A stretch of 64,000 nucleotides of DNA from CAWDVK01 sp963805715 (GTDB taxonomy: Bacteria; Actinomycetota; Actinomycetes; Streptosporangiales; Streptosporangiaceae): assembly GCA_963805715.1 (NCBI GenBank), contig CAWDVK010000012.1:1-64000 (forward strand), in the 5' to 3' direction. The notes beneath the pieces are model-generated. The model had not been told where the DNA came from. It did not search any database and was given only the letters and a program-made list of their open reading frames with translations. Below, piece after piece: positions 25,769-34,568 of the stretch. The stretch's first letter is position 1. Every line of letters begins with the position of its first letter. A program made the translations under genes and the position numbers.

Positions 25769-26503
25769 CTACGACCGGGTCCCGGCGGTACCTGCCTGGC
25801 CGGCGTCGGCGTACTCCCGGCCCGGCCGGCTCACCTGATAATGGGCCCGGACCACCACGGTCCTCGCCATGTGGTCACCGATGCGCTGCCGGTACCGCGA
25901 GGCCAGGATGACGATGTAGTCCACGATCAGGACGAGCGGGAAGATGATGTCGTCCAGGAGCAGGCCCAGCCACCTGACGAACATCTGGGTCATGCTGGCC
26001 GGGCCGCCGTCCTTGCTGATGACGCGGATGCCGAGCCATTTCATCCCGAAAGTCTGGCCGCCAGCCCGGTAGGGGTGGATGACCCAGTACCAGATCATGA
26101 TCACGACCCAGATGACCGCGGCGATCAGCCAGCCGATGGCGTGCGCGCCGCCATGGCCGCGGTCCAGCAGCCAGAACGCGATGCCGGGGATGATCCCGGC
26201 CAGGATGCTGTCGATGATGTACTGGACGATGCGCCGGCCGGTGACCCGCGTCTCGCCGATCGCCACGGGTGAGTCCGGCCCCATCTGCGGCACGCCGCCC
26301 CGCTGCCCCCCGCCGGGGGCACCCGCCGGCGGCGCACCGTACTGCTGGCTCTCAGCGCCGCCCAGCTGGCCCGGCGCGCCTCCGGCCGGCTGTCCCTGGG
26401 CCCCGCCCTGAGGGGCGCTGCCCCACTGCTGTCCGGGCACGCCGCCGCCCTGGGGCGCGCTGCCCCACTGCGGATCCTCGCTGCTCTGAGGCATAGTGCT
26501 CAT
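25769..26503 (-). CDS. RDD family membrane protein
   Basis: 244 residues from ATG 26503, preceded by GGGGGAG. The first 85 residues are Gly/Gln/Pro-rich with repeated QWGSAPQGG units. The RDD domain follows: GRRIVQYIIDSILAGIIPGIAFWLLD, a second hydrophobic segment IGWLIAAVIWVVIMIWYWVIHPY, then GGQTFGMKWLGIRVISKDGGPAS and a third segment in the LLLDDIIFPLVLIVDYIVIL region. Inner-membrane protein of unknown function; some RDD proteins are ion antiporters. The tandem repeat array lies directly upstream. Confidence 0.87.
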   Translation of the reverse strand: MSTMPQSSEDPQWGSAPQGGGVPGQQWGSAPQGGAQGQPAGGAPGQLGGAESQQYGAPPAGAPGGGQRGGVPQMGPDSPVAIGETRVTGRRIVQYIIDSILAGIIPGIAFWLLDRGHGGAHAIGWLIAAVIWVVIMIWYWVIHPYRAGGQTFGMKWLGIRVISKDGGPASMTQMFVRWLGLLLDDIIFPLVLIVDYIVILASRYRQRIGDHMARTVVVRAHYQVSRPGREYADAGQAGTAGTRS

Positions 26504-26628
26504 CTGCTCCCCCGATCCACGCCCGGCCACGAAGGCAACGAGGCAGCTTTGTCCCCCCGGCTGCCCACCTGGGCGTACTCCACGGTTGGTACCCGCCGCC
26601 ACGCTTCAGACACATCGGCCGGTGCGGC

Positions 26629-26734
26629 GCTGGCCCGGTGCGGCGCTGGCCCGTCCGGGGCTGGCCCGTCCGGGGCTGGCCCGTCCGGGGCTGGCCCGTC
26701 CGGGGCTGGCCCGTCCGGGGCTGGCCCGGTCAGG
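26629..26734. repeat. 15-bp GC-rich tandem repeat array
   Basis: Five perfect copies of GCTGGCCCGTCCGGG run from 26645 to 26719, flanked by degenerate copies (GCTGGCCCGGTGCGG upstream, GCTGGCCCGGTCAGG downstream). The array occupies the spacer between psuG and the RDD gene, both minus strand. The copy number probably varies between strains. Confidence 0.9.
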
Positions 26735-26738
26735 CGCG

Positions 26739-27656
26739 CTAGCCCGATGCGGCGCTGGCCGCCCTCGCGTGAGCGACGGCTACCTCGGCCGCGAGGGCCG
26801 CGTTATCGGCGATCAGCTGCTGGTTGACCTGCACGCTGCGGCCGTCGCTCAGTTCCTCGACCAGGGCCAGCACGGCGGGCGTGACGCCCTGGCCGGAGAT
26901 GCCCTGGTCAGCGACCGTGCGCACGGCCTGGGCCACGATGGCCTCCAGGTCCAGTCCGTCGGCGGGCGCCCGCCCGAGCAGCAGCCCGGACCTGCCGCTG
27001 AGCTGCCAGTGCACCTCAGCCATCCGGGCCGCCTCGGCAGCTGATGTCACCACGGCCGACACAGGCGGGCCGCCGGCGCCGGTGTAGAAGAGCGGCAGAG
27101 TCGGCGTCTGCCAGCCCAGAACCGGGATGCCCAGGGTCTCGAGCAGCTCGGCGGTGGCCGGGACGTCCAGCATGGACTTGGCGCCCGAGCACACGACGAC
27201 GGCCGCGGTCCGCCCGATCTGCAGAAGATCGCCGGATATGTCCAGTCTCTGACCGAAGCCCCGGTGCACTCCGCCGATCCCGCCCGTGCCCAGGAAGCGG
27301 ATGCCGACCGCCCGGCACACCGCCAGCGTCCCCCCGACCGTCGTGGCGCCCAGGCCGCCCTGCACGACGCAGGCGGCGATATCGCGGGCGCCTGCCTTGC
27401 GCGCGCTGGCGCCGGCCTCGGCGAATCGTTCAAGCTCGGCCGGCCGCAGGCCCGCCCGGACAACGCCATCCACGATTCCGACCGTGGCCGGCACCGCGCC
27501 CGAGGCGCGGACGCACTGCTCAGCCTGCCGGGCAGCGACCAGGCCGCGTCCTGCCGAGAAGCCGTGCGATACCAGTGTGGTCTCCAGCGCCACCACGGCC
27601 GTTCCTGACCGCAGCGCCTGGTCAACCTCGTCGGACAGCACCGGCGCGAACGTCAC
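26739..27656 (-). CDS. psuG: Pseudouridine-5'-phosphate glycosidase
   Basis: 305 residues from a GTG overlapping the psuK stop. PsuG signatures: ALETTLVSHGFSAGRGLVAA near the N-terminus, VPATVGIVDGVVRAGL, KAGARDIAACVVQGGLGATTVGGTLAV, FLGTGGIGGVHRG, VVCSGAKSMLDVPATAELLETLGIPVLGW. The enzyme splits pseudouridine 5'-phosphate to uracil and ribose 5-phosphate in the cytoplasm. It is translationally coupled to the adjacent kinase, forming a complete pseudouridine-catabolism pair. Confidence 0.93.
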   Translation of the reverse strand: MTFAPVLSDEVDQALRSGTAVVALETTLVSHGFSAGRGLVAARQAEQCVRASGAVPATVGIVDGVVRAGLRPAELERFAEAGASARKAGARDIAACVVQGGLGATTVGGTLAVCRAVGIRFLGTGGIGGVHRGFGQRLDISGDLLQIGRTAAVVVCSGAKSMLDVPATAELLETLGIPVLGWQTPTLPLFYTGAGGPPVSAVVTSAAEAARMAEVHWQLSGRSGLLLGRAPADGLDLEAIVAQAVRTVADQGISGQGVTPAVLALVEELSDGRSVQVNQQLIADNAALAAEVAVAHARAASAASG

Positions 27657-28453
27657 GGCATCGCTCCCATCGTCGCTACGGCCCGCGCCGCCGCGGCCAG
27701 GCCGAGGGACACTCCGCCCAGCAGATAGCCGGCCGCGAAGGCGTCGCCGGCTCCGGTCGCGTCGACGGCGACGGTAGCGGCAGCCGGGTAATGGCGGCCG
27801 CCGATCCGCACGCCGCCGGGCCCAAGCTTAACCACCGTCTCAGGGCCGGCCAGATCACCGACCAGCGCCACCTCGGCCGCCGTGCCGAGCACCACGTCAG
27901 GCCGCAGGCTGCTGATCAGTCCGGCGAAGTTGCGGGCCCCGAAGCTGTTGATCGCCGCGGTGGAGGACAGGTCGATGCTCAGCCGTGCTGACCGGGCCGC
28001 GGCGGCCCGGACGGCCGCCACCGCAGCGTCCCTGATCGGCTCGCTGACCAGGCTGTAGCCAGGAAGGTGCAGCCAGCTGCAGCCATCGAGCCAGCTGACG
28101 CTCAGGTGCTCTGGCCGCAGCAGCGGCCCCGCCCCCCGGTCGGTGAGCATGGACCGGCTCCGCCCTCCGGCCGACAGGGACACCACCACCCCGGTCCGGC
28201 CGCTGACCTCAGGACCCACGACCTCGATCCCGCGGCCGGCCAGCTCGGCGGTCACCAGCTGGGCGGCGAGGTCAGTGCCGCGAGCAGCGATCAGGCGGCT
28301 CCGGCCGCCCAGGGCCACCGTCCAGGCCGCCACGTTAGCGGCCTGGCCACCGACGCTCAGCCGGACATCGGCCGTCGTATCCGTCTCAGCGGCGAGCGGG
28401 CCAGCGGGCACGACGACAACGTCCAGGTGCGCATCGCCCAGGACGCAGATCAT
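27653..28453 (-). CDS. psuK: PfkB-family carbohydrate kinase, probable pseudouridine kinase
   Basis: 266 residues from ATG 28453. PfkB features: N-terminal MICVLGDAHLDVVV, the GGQAANVAAWTVALGG substrate loop, GTAAEVALVGD, VVKLGPGGVRI and the ATP/catalytic motif DATGAGDAFAAGYLLGG whose last Asp is the base. Its GTGA overlap with psuG argues for phosphorylation of pseudouridine, giving the PsuG substrate. Other sugar substrates are possible, but the operon makes PsuK most likely. The sequence upstream in frame is repeat DNA. Confidence 0.87.
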   Translation of the reverse strand: MICVLGDAHLDVVVVPAGPLAAETDTTADVRLSVGGQAANVAAWTVALGGRSRLIAARGTDLAAQLVTAELAGRGIEVVGPEVSGRTGVVVSLSAGGRSRSMLTDRGAGPLLRPEHLSVSWLDGCSWLHLPGYSLVSEPIRDAAVAAVRAAAARSARLSIDLSSTAAINSFGARNFAGLISSLRPDVVLGTAAEVALVGDLAGPETVVKLGPGGVRIGGRHYPAAATVAVDATGAGDAFAAGYLLGGVSLGLAAAARAVATMGAMP

Positions 28454-28506
28454 CGCGCCCGCATCACGGGACACGCACCAGCGAGCTCGCCGGCGGCGGG
28501 GCTCGC

Positions 28507-28551
28507 GGCTCCGGGGCACGCGGCTCCGGGGCACGCGGCTCCGGGGCACGC
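28507..28551. repeat. 15-bp tandem repeat (three copies)
   Basis: GGCTCCGGGGCACGC is repeated three times without mismatch upstream of psuK. The unit is different in sequence from, but equal in length to, the array downstream of psuG. Confidence 0.88.
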
Positions 28552-28686
28552 GGGACTAGGGCTCTCGGGACCAGGGCACGCGCCGCCGGCACACGCAGCC
28601 CGGCCGGGAAACCCGTGCATGGCCGGATCGTAAGGGGCCCGGCGCCGCGCACGGCGGGACAGCGCCCGGCCTGCCTCCCGCACGGG

Positions 28687-29448
28687 TCAGGATGCGGTCG
28701 GGATGACGACGATCGGGCTGGTGGTCGGTTGCGCCGTGCCTCCGGCAGGCTCGACGGTCACGCCTATCTTGTCCCCGGCCAGCAGTCCCGATGCCAGCAC
28801 CGGGGGCATCCTGCCGTTGGCCGGCTGCGGTAGCAGCCCGGCCGAGACGATGTGATGCGGCGCCATCAGCCAGAGCTGGTAGACCTTCTTGCCCGGCAGC
28901 GCGGGCAGTCCCTCGCTGGTGAAGATGACCTCGCGCAGCTGCCGGGACACCACGATCGTGGCCGAGCCGCCCAAGGTCGTCCGCGCGCTCAGCATGGTGG
29001 CGCCCGGCGAGTTGAGCACGGCAGCGAGAGCGTGCTGCTGCGCTCTCGCCGAGTCGAGCTCGTTCTGGGTCCTCGCCAGCGTGATGCCGAGCGCGATCAC
29101 CACGGCCATTCCCGCGGCGCCCACGGCCACCGCCAGGCGCGGCATCCACTGCGGCCGCCGCCGCTGCACGACAGCGCGGTGCTCGCTAACGGGAGGCAGC
29201 TGGCGGGTGCGGGCGGCTGCGGTCAGCACTCGCCGCTTCAGCTCGGGCGGCGGGACCTGAGCGGCCGACATGGCCAGCCCGGTCGCTGTGGCCTGCAGGC
29301 CGCGCACCTCGTGACTGCACTCCTGGCAGCGGTTCATGTGCCGCTCGAACTTCTCCCGCTCCGCCGGGTCGAGCGCGTCGACCGCGTAAGCCCCGCTCAG
29401 GGTGTGCAGATCGTGGCTGAGAAGCTTCACCAGGTCACCCCCATGCAA
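28687..29448 (-). CDS. rskA: Anti-sigma factor, RskA type
   Basis: 253 residues. Cytoplasmic N-terminal zinc-binding anti-sigma domain with ERHMNRCQECSHEV (HxxxCxxC), a single membrane segment LAVAVGAAGMAVVIALGITLA at about 105-125, and an extracytoplasmic RskA C-terminal domain (KVYQLWLMAPHHIVSAGLLP). It sequesters the partner sigma factor at the membrane until regulated proteolysis. Its ATG lies 22 bases inside the end of the sigma gene, so expression is coupled. In mycobacteria the equivalent pair controls redox-sensitive MPT70/83 genes; the regulon here is unknown. Confidence 0.9.
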   Translation of the reverse strand: MHGGDLVKLLSHDLHTLSGAYAVDALDPAEREKFERHMNRCQECSHEVRGLQATATGLAMSAAQVPPPELKRRVLTAAARTRQLPPVSEHRAVVQRRRPQWMPRLAVAVGAAGMAVVIALGITLARTQNELDSARAQQHALAAVLNSPGATMLSARTTLGGSATIVVSRQLREVIFTSEGLPALPGKKVYQLWLMAPHHIVSAGLLPQPANGRMPPVLASGLLAGDKIGVTVEPAGGTAQPTTSPIVVIPTAS

Positions 29449-30041
29449 TCGCGCATCCGGATCAGTCCGTCCCGGATCCGCGTTTTGATCGTGCCCAGCG
29501 CCACGTTGAGCAGCCCGGATACTTCCCGGTAGGTGTAACCGCCGTAGTAGGCGAGGGTGATCGATTCGCGCTGTGTGTCGGTCAGGGCGTCCAGGCAGCG
29601 CCGGACCCGCTCCCTGTCCAGGTTGGTTTCCACCGTCTCGGCGACCTCATCCGGCACGGCCGGCATCGCGGCCGCGGCAGATCTCTCGTTCCTGAGCGTC
29701 TCCGCTGTGGCCGAGCGGACCCGGTCCACGGCCCGCCGGTGCGCGATCATCATGATCCAGGTGGTCGCGCTGCCGCGGCTCGGGTCGAACCTGGAGGCCG
29801 ACCGCCATACCTCGAGCAGGACCTCCTGGGCTACTTCCTCCGACTGCGCCGGGTCCCGCACTACCTTGCAGATCAGCCCGAAGACCGGCCCGGCCATCCG
29901 GTCATAGACCACCTCGAAAGCAGCCTGGTCGCCGCGGGCGACGTGGGCCAGCAGCGATTCCAGGTCCGCTCGGTCATCGCCGCTGCCGGAGTCGCGGACG
30001 AGGGGCGATGCACCCCGGTCAGGTATGCCCATGCCTTCCAT
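29427..30041 (-). CDS. sigK: ECF sigma factor, SigK type
   Basis: 204 residues. Sigma region 2 is LLAHVARGDQAAFEVVYDRMAGPVFGLICKVVRDPAQSEEVAQEVLLEVWRSASRFDPSRGSATTWIMMIAHRRAVDRVRS; region 4 is CLDALTDTQRESITLAYYGGYTYREVSGLLNVALGTIKTRIRDGL. Region 4 and the linked RskA-type anti-sigma place it in the SigK (ECF19-like) group. It directs RNA polymerase to its regulon when freed. Starts at 30041 or 30032 are both possible; neither has a strong ribosome-binding site. Confidence 0.9.
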   Translation of the reverse strand: MEGMGIPDRGASPLVRDSGSGDDRADLESLLAHVARGDQAAFEVVYDRMAGPVFGLICKVVRDPAQSEEVAQEVLLEVWRSASRFDPSRGSATTWIMMIAHRRAVDRVRSATAETLRNERSAAAAMPAVPDEVAETVETNLDRERVRRCLDALTDTQRESITLAYYGGYTYREVSGLLNVALGTIKTRIRDGLIRMRDCMGVTW

Positions 30042-30279
30042 TCGGCACCACCGCCCCGCCAGATCGGTCCGACCTGGTCACATTTTCCGGGCCGCAACTG
30101 ACCGTACCCGTGATCGCAGTCACGTTAACGGCAAAACGCCCGGTCAGCGGGGTTGCCGCCCGGCGGCAGGATGATCGCGCGCCTCAGCCAGCCCGTCAGG
30201 AACCCCGTTCGTGCGCCCGCCGGAACGGGGCCGCGGGCCGGCACGGGACCGCCGGCCTGCCGCGACGGCCGCGGACTGC

Positions 30280-31728
30280 TCAGGCCCGGCTGCACCGCGC
30301 AGCGGCCTGCCGCAGCGAGGTCCCGCGCCGGTGCCCGGCCAGGCACGCGAGCTCGGGCACGAACCGCGGCGCGTTGACGGTGCCGACCCCGGACGCCAGA
30401 TCGTAGCCAGGCCCGGCGGTGAAGCCGCGGATCGTGTAGAGCCGCCCGTCCTGCCGGAACGACACGGTGTTGCTGCCGCTGACCACGTCCGTGATCCCCG
30501 GTGCCCGGAGCCGGGAGAGGAGATAGAGGTCGGGGTTGATCAGCCCGAGCGGATGGCCGGCCACCTGGTCGGCCAGCGCGACGATCCCGGCGAACTCCGG
30601 GGTCGCCTCACTCGTCCCGCAGGTCGGGTACCAGCCAGGCGCCTGCCCGGCGAAACTCTGATACATGTCGGCCGCGCCGTTGCAGGCGCCGCTCATCGAG
30701 ATATCCGGCACGCCGCGCTGGTCGCCGACTATCTGCCGGACTCCGTCCTGGTAGCCGGGGCGGCCGAAGATGACCGACTTCCCGCCGCCGCCGGCGAGCG
30801 GATTCGGCCCCTTGTTTCCCACGATGTACTCGTTCGTGGGCACGTTATAGGTGTCATTCCAGACGGTGGGGGCCGCTGGCGGCCCGGCGGCCGCGAGATG
30901 CAGTTGGGTGCCGCCCACCCCGGTCACCAGCGGGTCGCTGTCCGGCCAGGACGTCACCGGGTGCAGGTAATAGGTGGAGCCGTTGTAGCGGACGTCCGCC
31001 GCTCCGCTGTCGCCGGAGGCCGCGAGCACGGTCACCCCGGCGGCTGCCGCCTCGATGTAGGCGCCCCGCAAGCTGAGCAGGGACGCCCTGGAGGGGAAGG
31101 TCTCCTCGGTCGCGCTGAAGCTCTGGCTGATCACGCCGCCCAGGTGGTGGCTGATGACGTACTTCTCGGCCTTGACGATCTGCGGGAAGCCCGTGGTGCC
31201 CTCATTCTCCGCCGTCGGGGTCTCGACCAGCAGGATGCGGGCACCTGGCGCGATCGCATGCGCGTACTCAACGTCCAGGTCGGTCTCGCCGGCCCAGCCC
31301 TCGCGGTTGCTGTTCGGCCGGTAGGGCCGCACCCGGCCGGCCGGCTGGATGATGGTCAGGGAGGGCGGCGCGGGCAGCCCCGCCACCTTGTCGAAGACGG
31401 CCAGGTCGTGCCCGACGGTCGGAGATCCGTAGGAGTCCACGATCACGATCGTCTGGCCGCGGCCGGTAACGCCGCGGCGATACAGAGCCGGGAGCCCGTA
31501 GGCCTGCTCGATCTGCCCCGGCAGGTAGCACGCGATCTTGTAGTGCTTCTCGCAGTACGCGGTCGTGGGCGCCGTGCCCAGCGCGCTCGCCACGTGCATG
31601 GCGTCCGGCCGGATGCTGACCGTGACCGGGTCAGCCGCATGCGAGGGACTGGCCGGCGACACGCCGCCGAGCAGGCCGGCGGCGAGGAACGACGCGGCAG
31701 CCGCAGCCGCGAACCGGATCAGGCGCAT
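30280..31728 (-). CDS. Secreted S53 (sedolisin/kumamolisin-like) peptidase
   Basis: 482 residues from ATG 31728 behind GAGGGAG. A signal peptide (MRLIRFAAAAAASFLAAGLL, cleavage near SHA-AD) directs export. Catalytic features: GETDLDVEYAHAIAPGA with the Glu/Asp pair near residue 146, the oxyanion Asp in LAASGDSGA, and the nucleophile in CGTSEATPEFAGIVAL near 372. The Ca-binding C-terminal pattern LASGVGTVNAP is present. The usual activation (pro-kumamolisin) domain of about 150 residues is not seen between the signal peptide and the catalytic domain. It is likely an acid-acting extracellular peptidase. Confidence 0.88.
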   Translation of the reverse strand: MRLIRFAAAAAASFLAAGLLGGVSPASPSHAADPVTVSIRPDAMHVASALGTAPTTAYCEKHYKIACYLPGQIEQAYGLPALYRRGVTGRGQTIVIVDSYGSPTVGHDLAVFDKVAGLPAPPSLTIIQPAGRVRPYRPNSNREGWAGETDLDVEYAHAIAPGARILLVETPTAENEGTTGFPQIVKAEKYVISHHLGGVISQSFSATEETFPSRASLLSLRGAYIEAAAAGVTVLAASGDSGAADVRYNGSTYYLHPVTSWPDSDPLVTGVGGTQLHLAAAGPPAAPTVWNDTYNVPTNEYIVGNKGPNPLAGGGGKSVIFGRPGYQDGVRQIVGDQRGVPDISMSGACNGAADMYQSFAGQAPGWYPTCGTSEATPEFAGIVALADQVAGHPLGLINPDLYLLSRLRAPGITDVVSGSNTVSFRQDGRLYTIRGFTAGPGYDLASGVGTVNAPRFVPELACLAGHRRGTSLRQAAARCSRA

Positions 31729-31921
31729 GTGATCTCCCTCGTGGGCAGGGCCAGGCAGTGTTACCGGGAGAGGCATCCGGCCATGAAGCCCGGTATCCGC
31801 GCCCGCCGGCACAGAGGGCACATTATCGGTTCTTTGCCCTGGTTCGGTACCCCCCTCGGCCAGCCCGCCTGACGCCTCGTGCGGCGTAACGTGGAAGCAC
31901 TTGCGGATCGGAGAAGCCCCG

Positions 31922-32176
31922 ATGAAGCTCAAGCTGGACCTCCACGACATTTACAACCGCGGCCAGGACATTGACCGCGCACTGCGGGACATCATCGATG
32001 AAGCGGTCAGGAAGAAGGCCCCGCTCGTCGAGATTATCCCCGGAAAGGGATCAGGTCAGCTGAAGAAGCACGTGCTCAGATTCCTCGACCAGAAAGAGAT
32101 CAAGGCACTTTATCATCGCGTCGAGAAAGACTCGAAGAATTTCGGCAGGCTGTTCGTTCATTTCCGCTGGAAGTAA
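31922..32176 (+). CDS. Smr-domain protein
   Basis: 84 residues from ATG 31922, with GGAG eight bases upstream; an earlier in-frame start at 31901 would add seven residues. The small MutS-related core is clear: LKLDLHDIYNRGQDIDRALRDIIDEA and VEIIPGKGSGQLKKHVLRFL, which carry the conserved DLH and the G-K/R-G loop. Stand-alone Smr proteins bind or nick nucleic acids. It stands alone and is divergent from the peptidase. The codon usage looks slightly less GC-rich than neighbours. Confidence 0.88.
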   Translation: MKLKLDLHDIYNRGQDIDRALRDIIDEAVRKKAPLVEIIPGKGSGQLKKHVLRFLDQKEIKALYHRVEKDSKNFGRLFVHFRWK

Positions 32177-32816
32177 CCACGACCGGGGTCCCGGCCGGTC
32201 ACGGCGCAGGCCGCTGCGACCCGCGGCGATGCGCGGCCACCGCACGAGCGGTGGCCGCCGGCGTCATCGCGCGGTGGCCAGCGGCTCGGCCGGCCTGAAC
32301 CGCGGACGCGCAGATCACGGCTACGGTTTCGCCGCTGCGCTGCAGGACCGACGGCCGGCGGTGCCGTGGCCCCCGGCTCCGGGCCGGCCACGACTCCAGC
32401 AGCACCAGATTGCCGGAGTTATCCCGTGTCCAGGTAAAACCCATTTCCGCTCCCCCGAGCGCGCTGGCCTCATAACCGGAAAACGTAGCCAGCGATCCCC
32501 CGGCGACGATGGTTCCACCAGGGATGCCTGATGTCCAGTATCACCGGCGGAAAGGCCCGGAAGCGTTATGCGCAATACCGAAATTAACTGGCTACTGTCG
32601 TCCTTAGTAGCCGACCGTGATCCTTGGTAGCCGACCTGGCGATTCCGGCCGGGCAGGGGCGGCCCCGTGCCGGGCCGATCGATCGGCGGAGACCAGCGAG
32701 GCACACGTCGCTTCCGGGAACGCACCCTGAAGCCGGGCACGTAACCTCAAGGCGCTTAATATTTCTCATAGCGGGCTAAATACGTGCTTGCGGCGCAGTC
32801 GTGGCAAGATGGCGGC
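32177..32816. other. Long spacer with degenerate ORFs and a short direct repeat
   Basis: 640 bases separate the Smr gene from the holin-like gene. Besides the doubtful small ORF at 32199-32444 I see no credible gene. A 20-base-spaced direct repeat, TCCTTAGTAGCCGACC / TCCTTGGTAGCCGACC, lies at 32601-32636. The area 32560-32605 and 32755-32790 is relatively AT-rich and may hold the promoter of the downstream membrane protein. Confidence 0.5.
32199..32444 (-). CDS. Possible small protein MGFTWTRD-type (uncertain)
   Basis: The ORF opens with MGFTWTRDNSGNLVLLES, which resembles the start of small actinobacterial proteins of unknown function, but continues into an Arg/Ala-rich sequence without clear structure; an alternative frame after residue 18 looks equally plausible. 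It may be a frameshifted remnant. Low confidence. Confidence 0.3.
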   Translation of the reverse strand: MGFTWTRDNSGNLVLLESWPARSRGPRHRRPSVLQRSGETVAVICASAVQAGRAAGHRAMTPAATARAVAAHRRGSQRPAP

Positions 32817-33212
32817 ATGAGGATCCTGCTCCGGATACTGATCACCGCGGTCGCGCTCGGCATCGCGACCGCCGTGGTGCCGGGCATCGAGCTCACGACG
32901 GGCAGCACCGCGTCGAGGATCGGCACCCTGATAGTCGTCGCCCTGATCTTCGGCATCGTGAACACCGTGATCAAGCCCGTGGTCAAGACGATCGGGTGCC
33001 TTTTCTATGTGCTGACGCTTGGCCTGATCGGCCTCGTGGTCAACGGGCTGCTGCTCTGGCTGAGCAGCTGGGCGGCGGGAAAGCTCTCACTGCCCTTCCA
33101 CATCACCGGCTTCTGGGCCGCGTTCTGGGGCGCCATCATCGTGGGCGTCGTGGGCTGGCTGCTCGGGCTGTTCCTTGATGATCGCAAGGACAGCCGGCGC
33201 ACCGGTCGCTAA
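32817..33212 (+). CDS. Phage-holin-family / four-TM membrane protein
   Basis: 131 residues from ATG 32817. Four membrane segments: LLRILITAVALGIATAVVPGI, IGTLIVVALIFGIVNTVI, LFYVLTLGLIGLVVNGLLLWL and FWAAFWGAIIVGVVGWLLGLFL, with IVNTVIKPVVKTIGCLF between, which is the signature of the phage_holin_4_2 family. These proteins are common chromosomal membrane proteins without demonstrated holin activity. A basic tail ends the protein. Confidence 0.85.
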   Translation: MRILLRILITAVALGIATAVVPGIELTTGSTASRIGTLIVVALIFGIVNTVIKPVVKTIGCLFYVLTLGLIGLVVNGLLLWLSSWAAGKLSLPFHITGFWAAFWGAIIVGVVGWLLGLFLDDRKDSRRTGR

Positions 33213-33356
33213 TTCGGCCAGGCGACATGCGTGAGGCGCACAATCGGACGGTGCGGCCGTGCTCCTGCCAGTAGCCGGCGCCATCCAGGCCAGCCGAGGG
33301 CTGTCGCCGGCGCTGACCAGCGCCCGCGGCGGCACCGGAGCTTCTACTGTTGCGGC

Positions 33357-34568
33357 ATGAGCGTGCCGACGGCCCAGCGCGGACCGCACTGGTCCGTCGT
33401 CGACTTGTTCTCCGGCGCGGGCGGCATGAGCTACGGATTCCGCGCTCATCCCGACTTCGCGATCCGCGGCGCCGTCGATGCCCAGCTGGGAAAGCCGAGT
33501 GCCGGGCCGGGCACGCTCGGCTGCAATGCGGCGTACCAGGCCAACATCGGGATCTGGCCCGTGCAGGCAGACCTGGCGGCGGCCGATCCGGCCGCGGTCT
33601 GCGCCGCACTGGGGCCCGCCGCCAGCCAGCCGACCGTGCTCAGCGCCTGCCCGCCCTGCACGGGCTTCTCCCGGACGCTGGCCCGCAATCACCTGCTCGA
33701 CGATCACCGCAACAGCCTGGTCGGCCGGATCAGCGCGTATGCCGGGCTGCTGCGGCCTGAGATCGTCCTGGTCGAGAACGCGCGCGAGCTGGTCATGGGC
33801 AGGTTCGGCGGGCACCTGCGCGGCTTGCTGGCTGACCTGGCCGGGCTCGGATACCACGCCACTGCGCGGACGCATTTCCTCAACGAGTTCGGCCTGCCGC
33901 AGCGGCGCGAGCGCGCGGTCATCGTCGCCGTCCGCCGCAGCCTGCCGCTGCGGGATCTGTCAGCCTTGTGGTCGGGCTGGCGGGTCAGCCCCAAGGCGAC
34001 GCATGTCCGCCGGGCCATCTGGGACCTGCCCCCGGTGCCCGGCGGGCAGGCCCACCCCGCTGACGCGCTGCACGTGTCGCCAGCTCTCAGCTCTGAGGTC
34101 AACCGGCGGAGACTGGCCGCCATCCCGCATGACGGAGGCAGCTGGGCGGACCTGATCGCGCTCCCGGACGCACCGGTCCTGCTGACGCCCGCGATGCGGC
34201 GCCGTGCGGCGGCGGGCGATCTCGGCAGCCATCCCGACATCTACGGCCGGCTGTGGTGGGACCGCCCGGCCATCACGATCAAGCGGGAGTGCGGGCATAT
34301 CGGCAACGGCCGCTATTCCCACCCCGAGCAGGATCGCCTGTGCACGGCGCGGGAGATCTCCATCCTGCAGGGCTTCCCGCGCGATTACCGCTTCGCCGGC
34401 CCGCTGTCGAATATCTACCGGCACATCGGAGACGCAGTCCCGCCCCTGATCAGCTACCAGCTCGCGGCGCTCTGCCGGTGGATCCTGACCGGCGAGAAGC
34501 CCGCGCCGGATGAGCTCGTGCTCGCTGGCTGCCAGCTGCGCCCGGATGACCTGGAGGCGGCCCGCTGA
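33357..34568 (+). CDS. DNA (cytosine-5) methyltransferase, solitary
   Basis: 403 residues from ATG 33357. C5-methyltransferase motifs in order: I DLFSGAGGMSYGF (SAM binding), IV SACPPCTGFSR (catalytic Cys), VI ENARELVMG, VIII FGLPQRRERAV, and IX/X AREISILQGFPRDYRF with IGDAVPPLI. It methylates cytosine C5 in a specific DNA site; the target-recognition region between VIII and IX is about 130 residues and gives no clue to the site. No restriction endonuclease is adjacent. The next gene is a STAND NTPase, so a defence or signalling link is possible but unproven. Confidence 0.88.
   Translation: MSVPTAQRGPHWSVVDLFSGAGGMSYGFRAHPDFAIRGAVDAQLGKPSAGPGTLGCNAAYQANIGIWPVQADLAAADPAAVCAALGPAASQPTVLSACPPCTGFSRTLARNHLLDDHRNSLVGRISAYAGLLRPEIVLVENARELVMGRFGGHLRGLLADLAGLGYHATARTHFLNEFGLPQRRERAVIVAVRRSLPLRDLSALWSGWRVSPKATHVRRAIWDLPPVPGGQAHPADALHVSPALSSEVNRRRLAAIPHDGGSWADLIALPDAPVLLTPAMRRRAAAGDLGSHPDIYGRLWWDRPAITIKRECGHIGNGRYSHPEQDRLCTAREISILQGFPRDYRFAGPLSNIYRHIGDAVPPLISYQLAALCRWILTGEKPAPDELVLAGCQLRPDDLEAAR

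Noticed and set aside
26549..26827. Short open frame across the 15-bp repeat
   Set aside because: Open only because the period of 15 is divisible by three; the translation is a simple repeat.
32584..32769. Small Cys-containing minus-strand ORF
   Set aside because: No start signal, no resemblance to a known family, and it lies across the short direct repeat.
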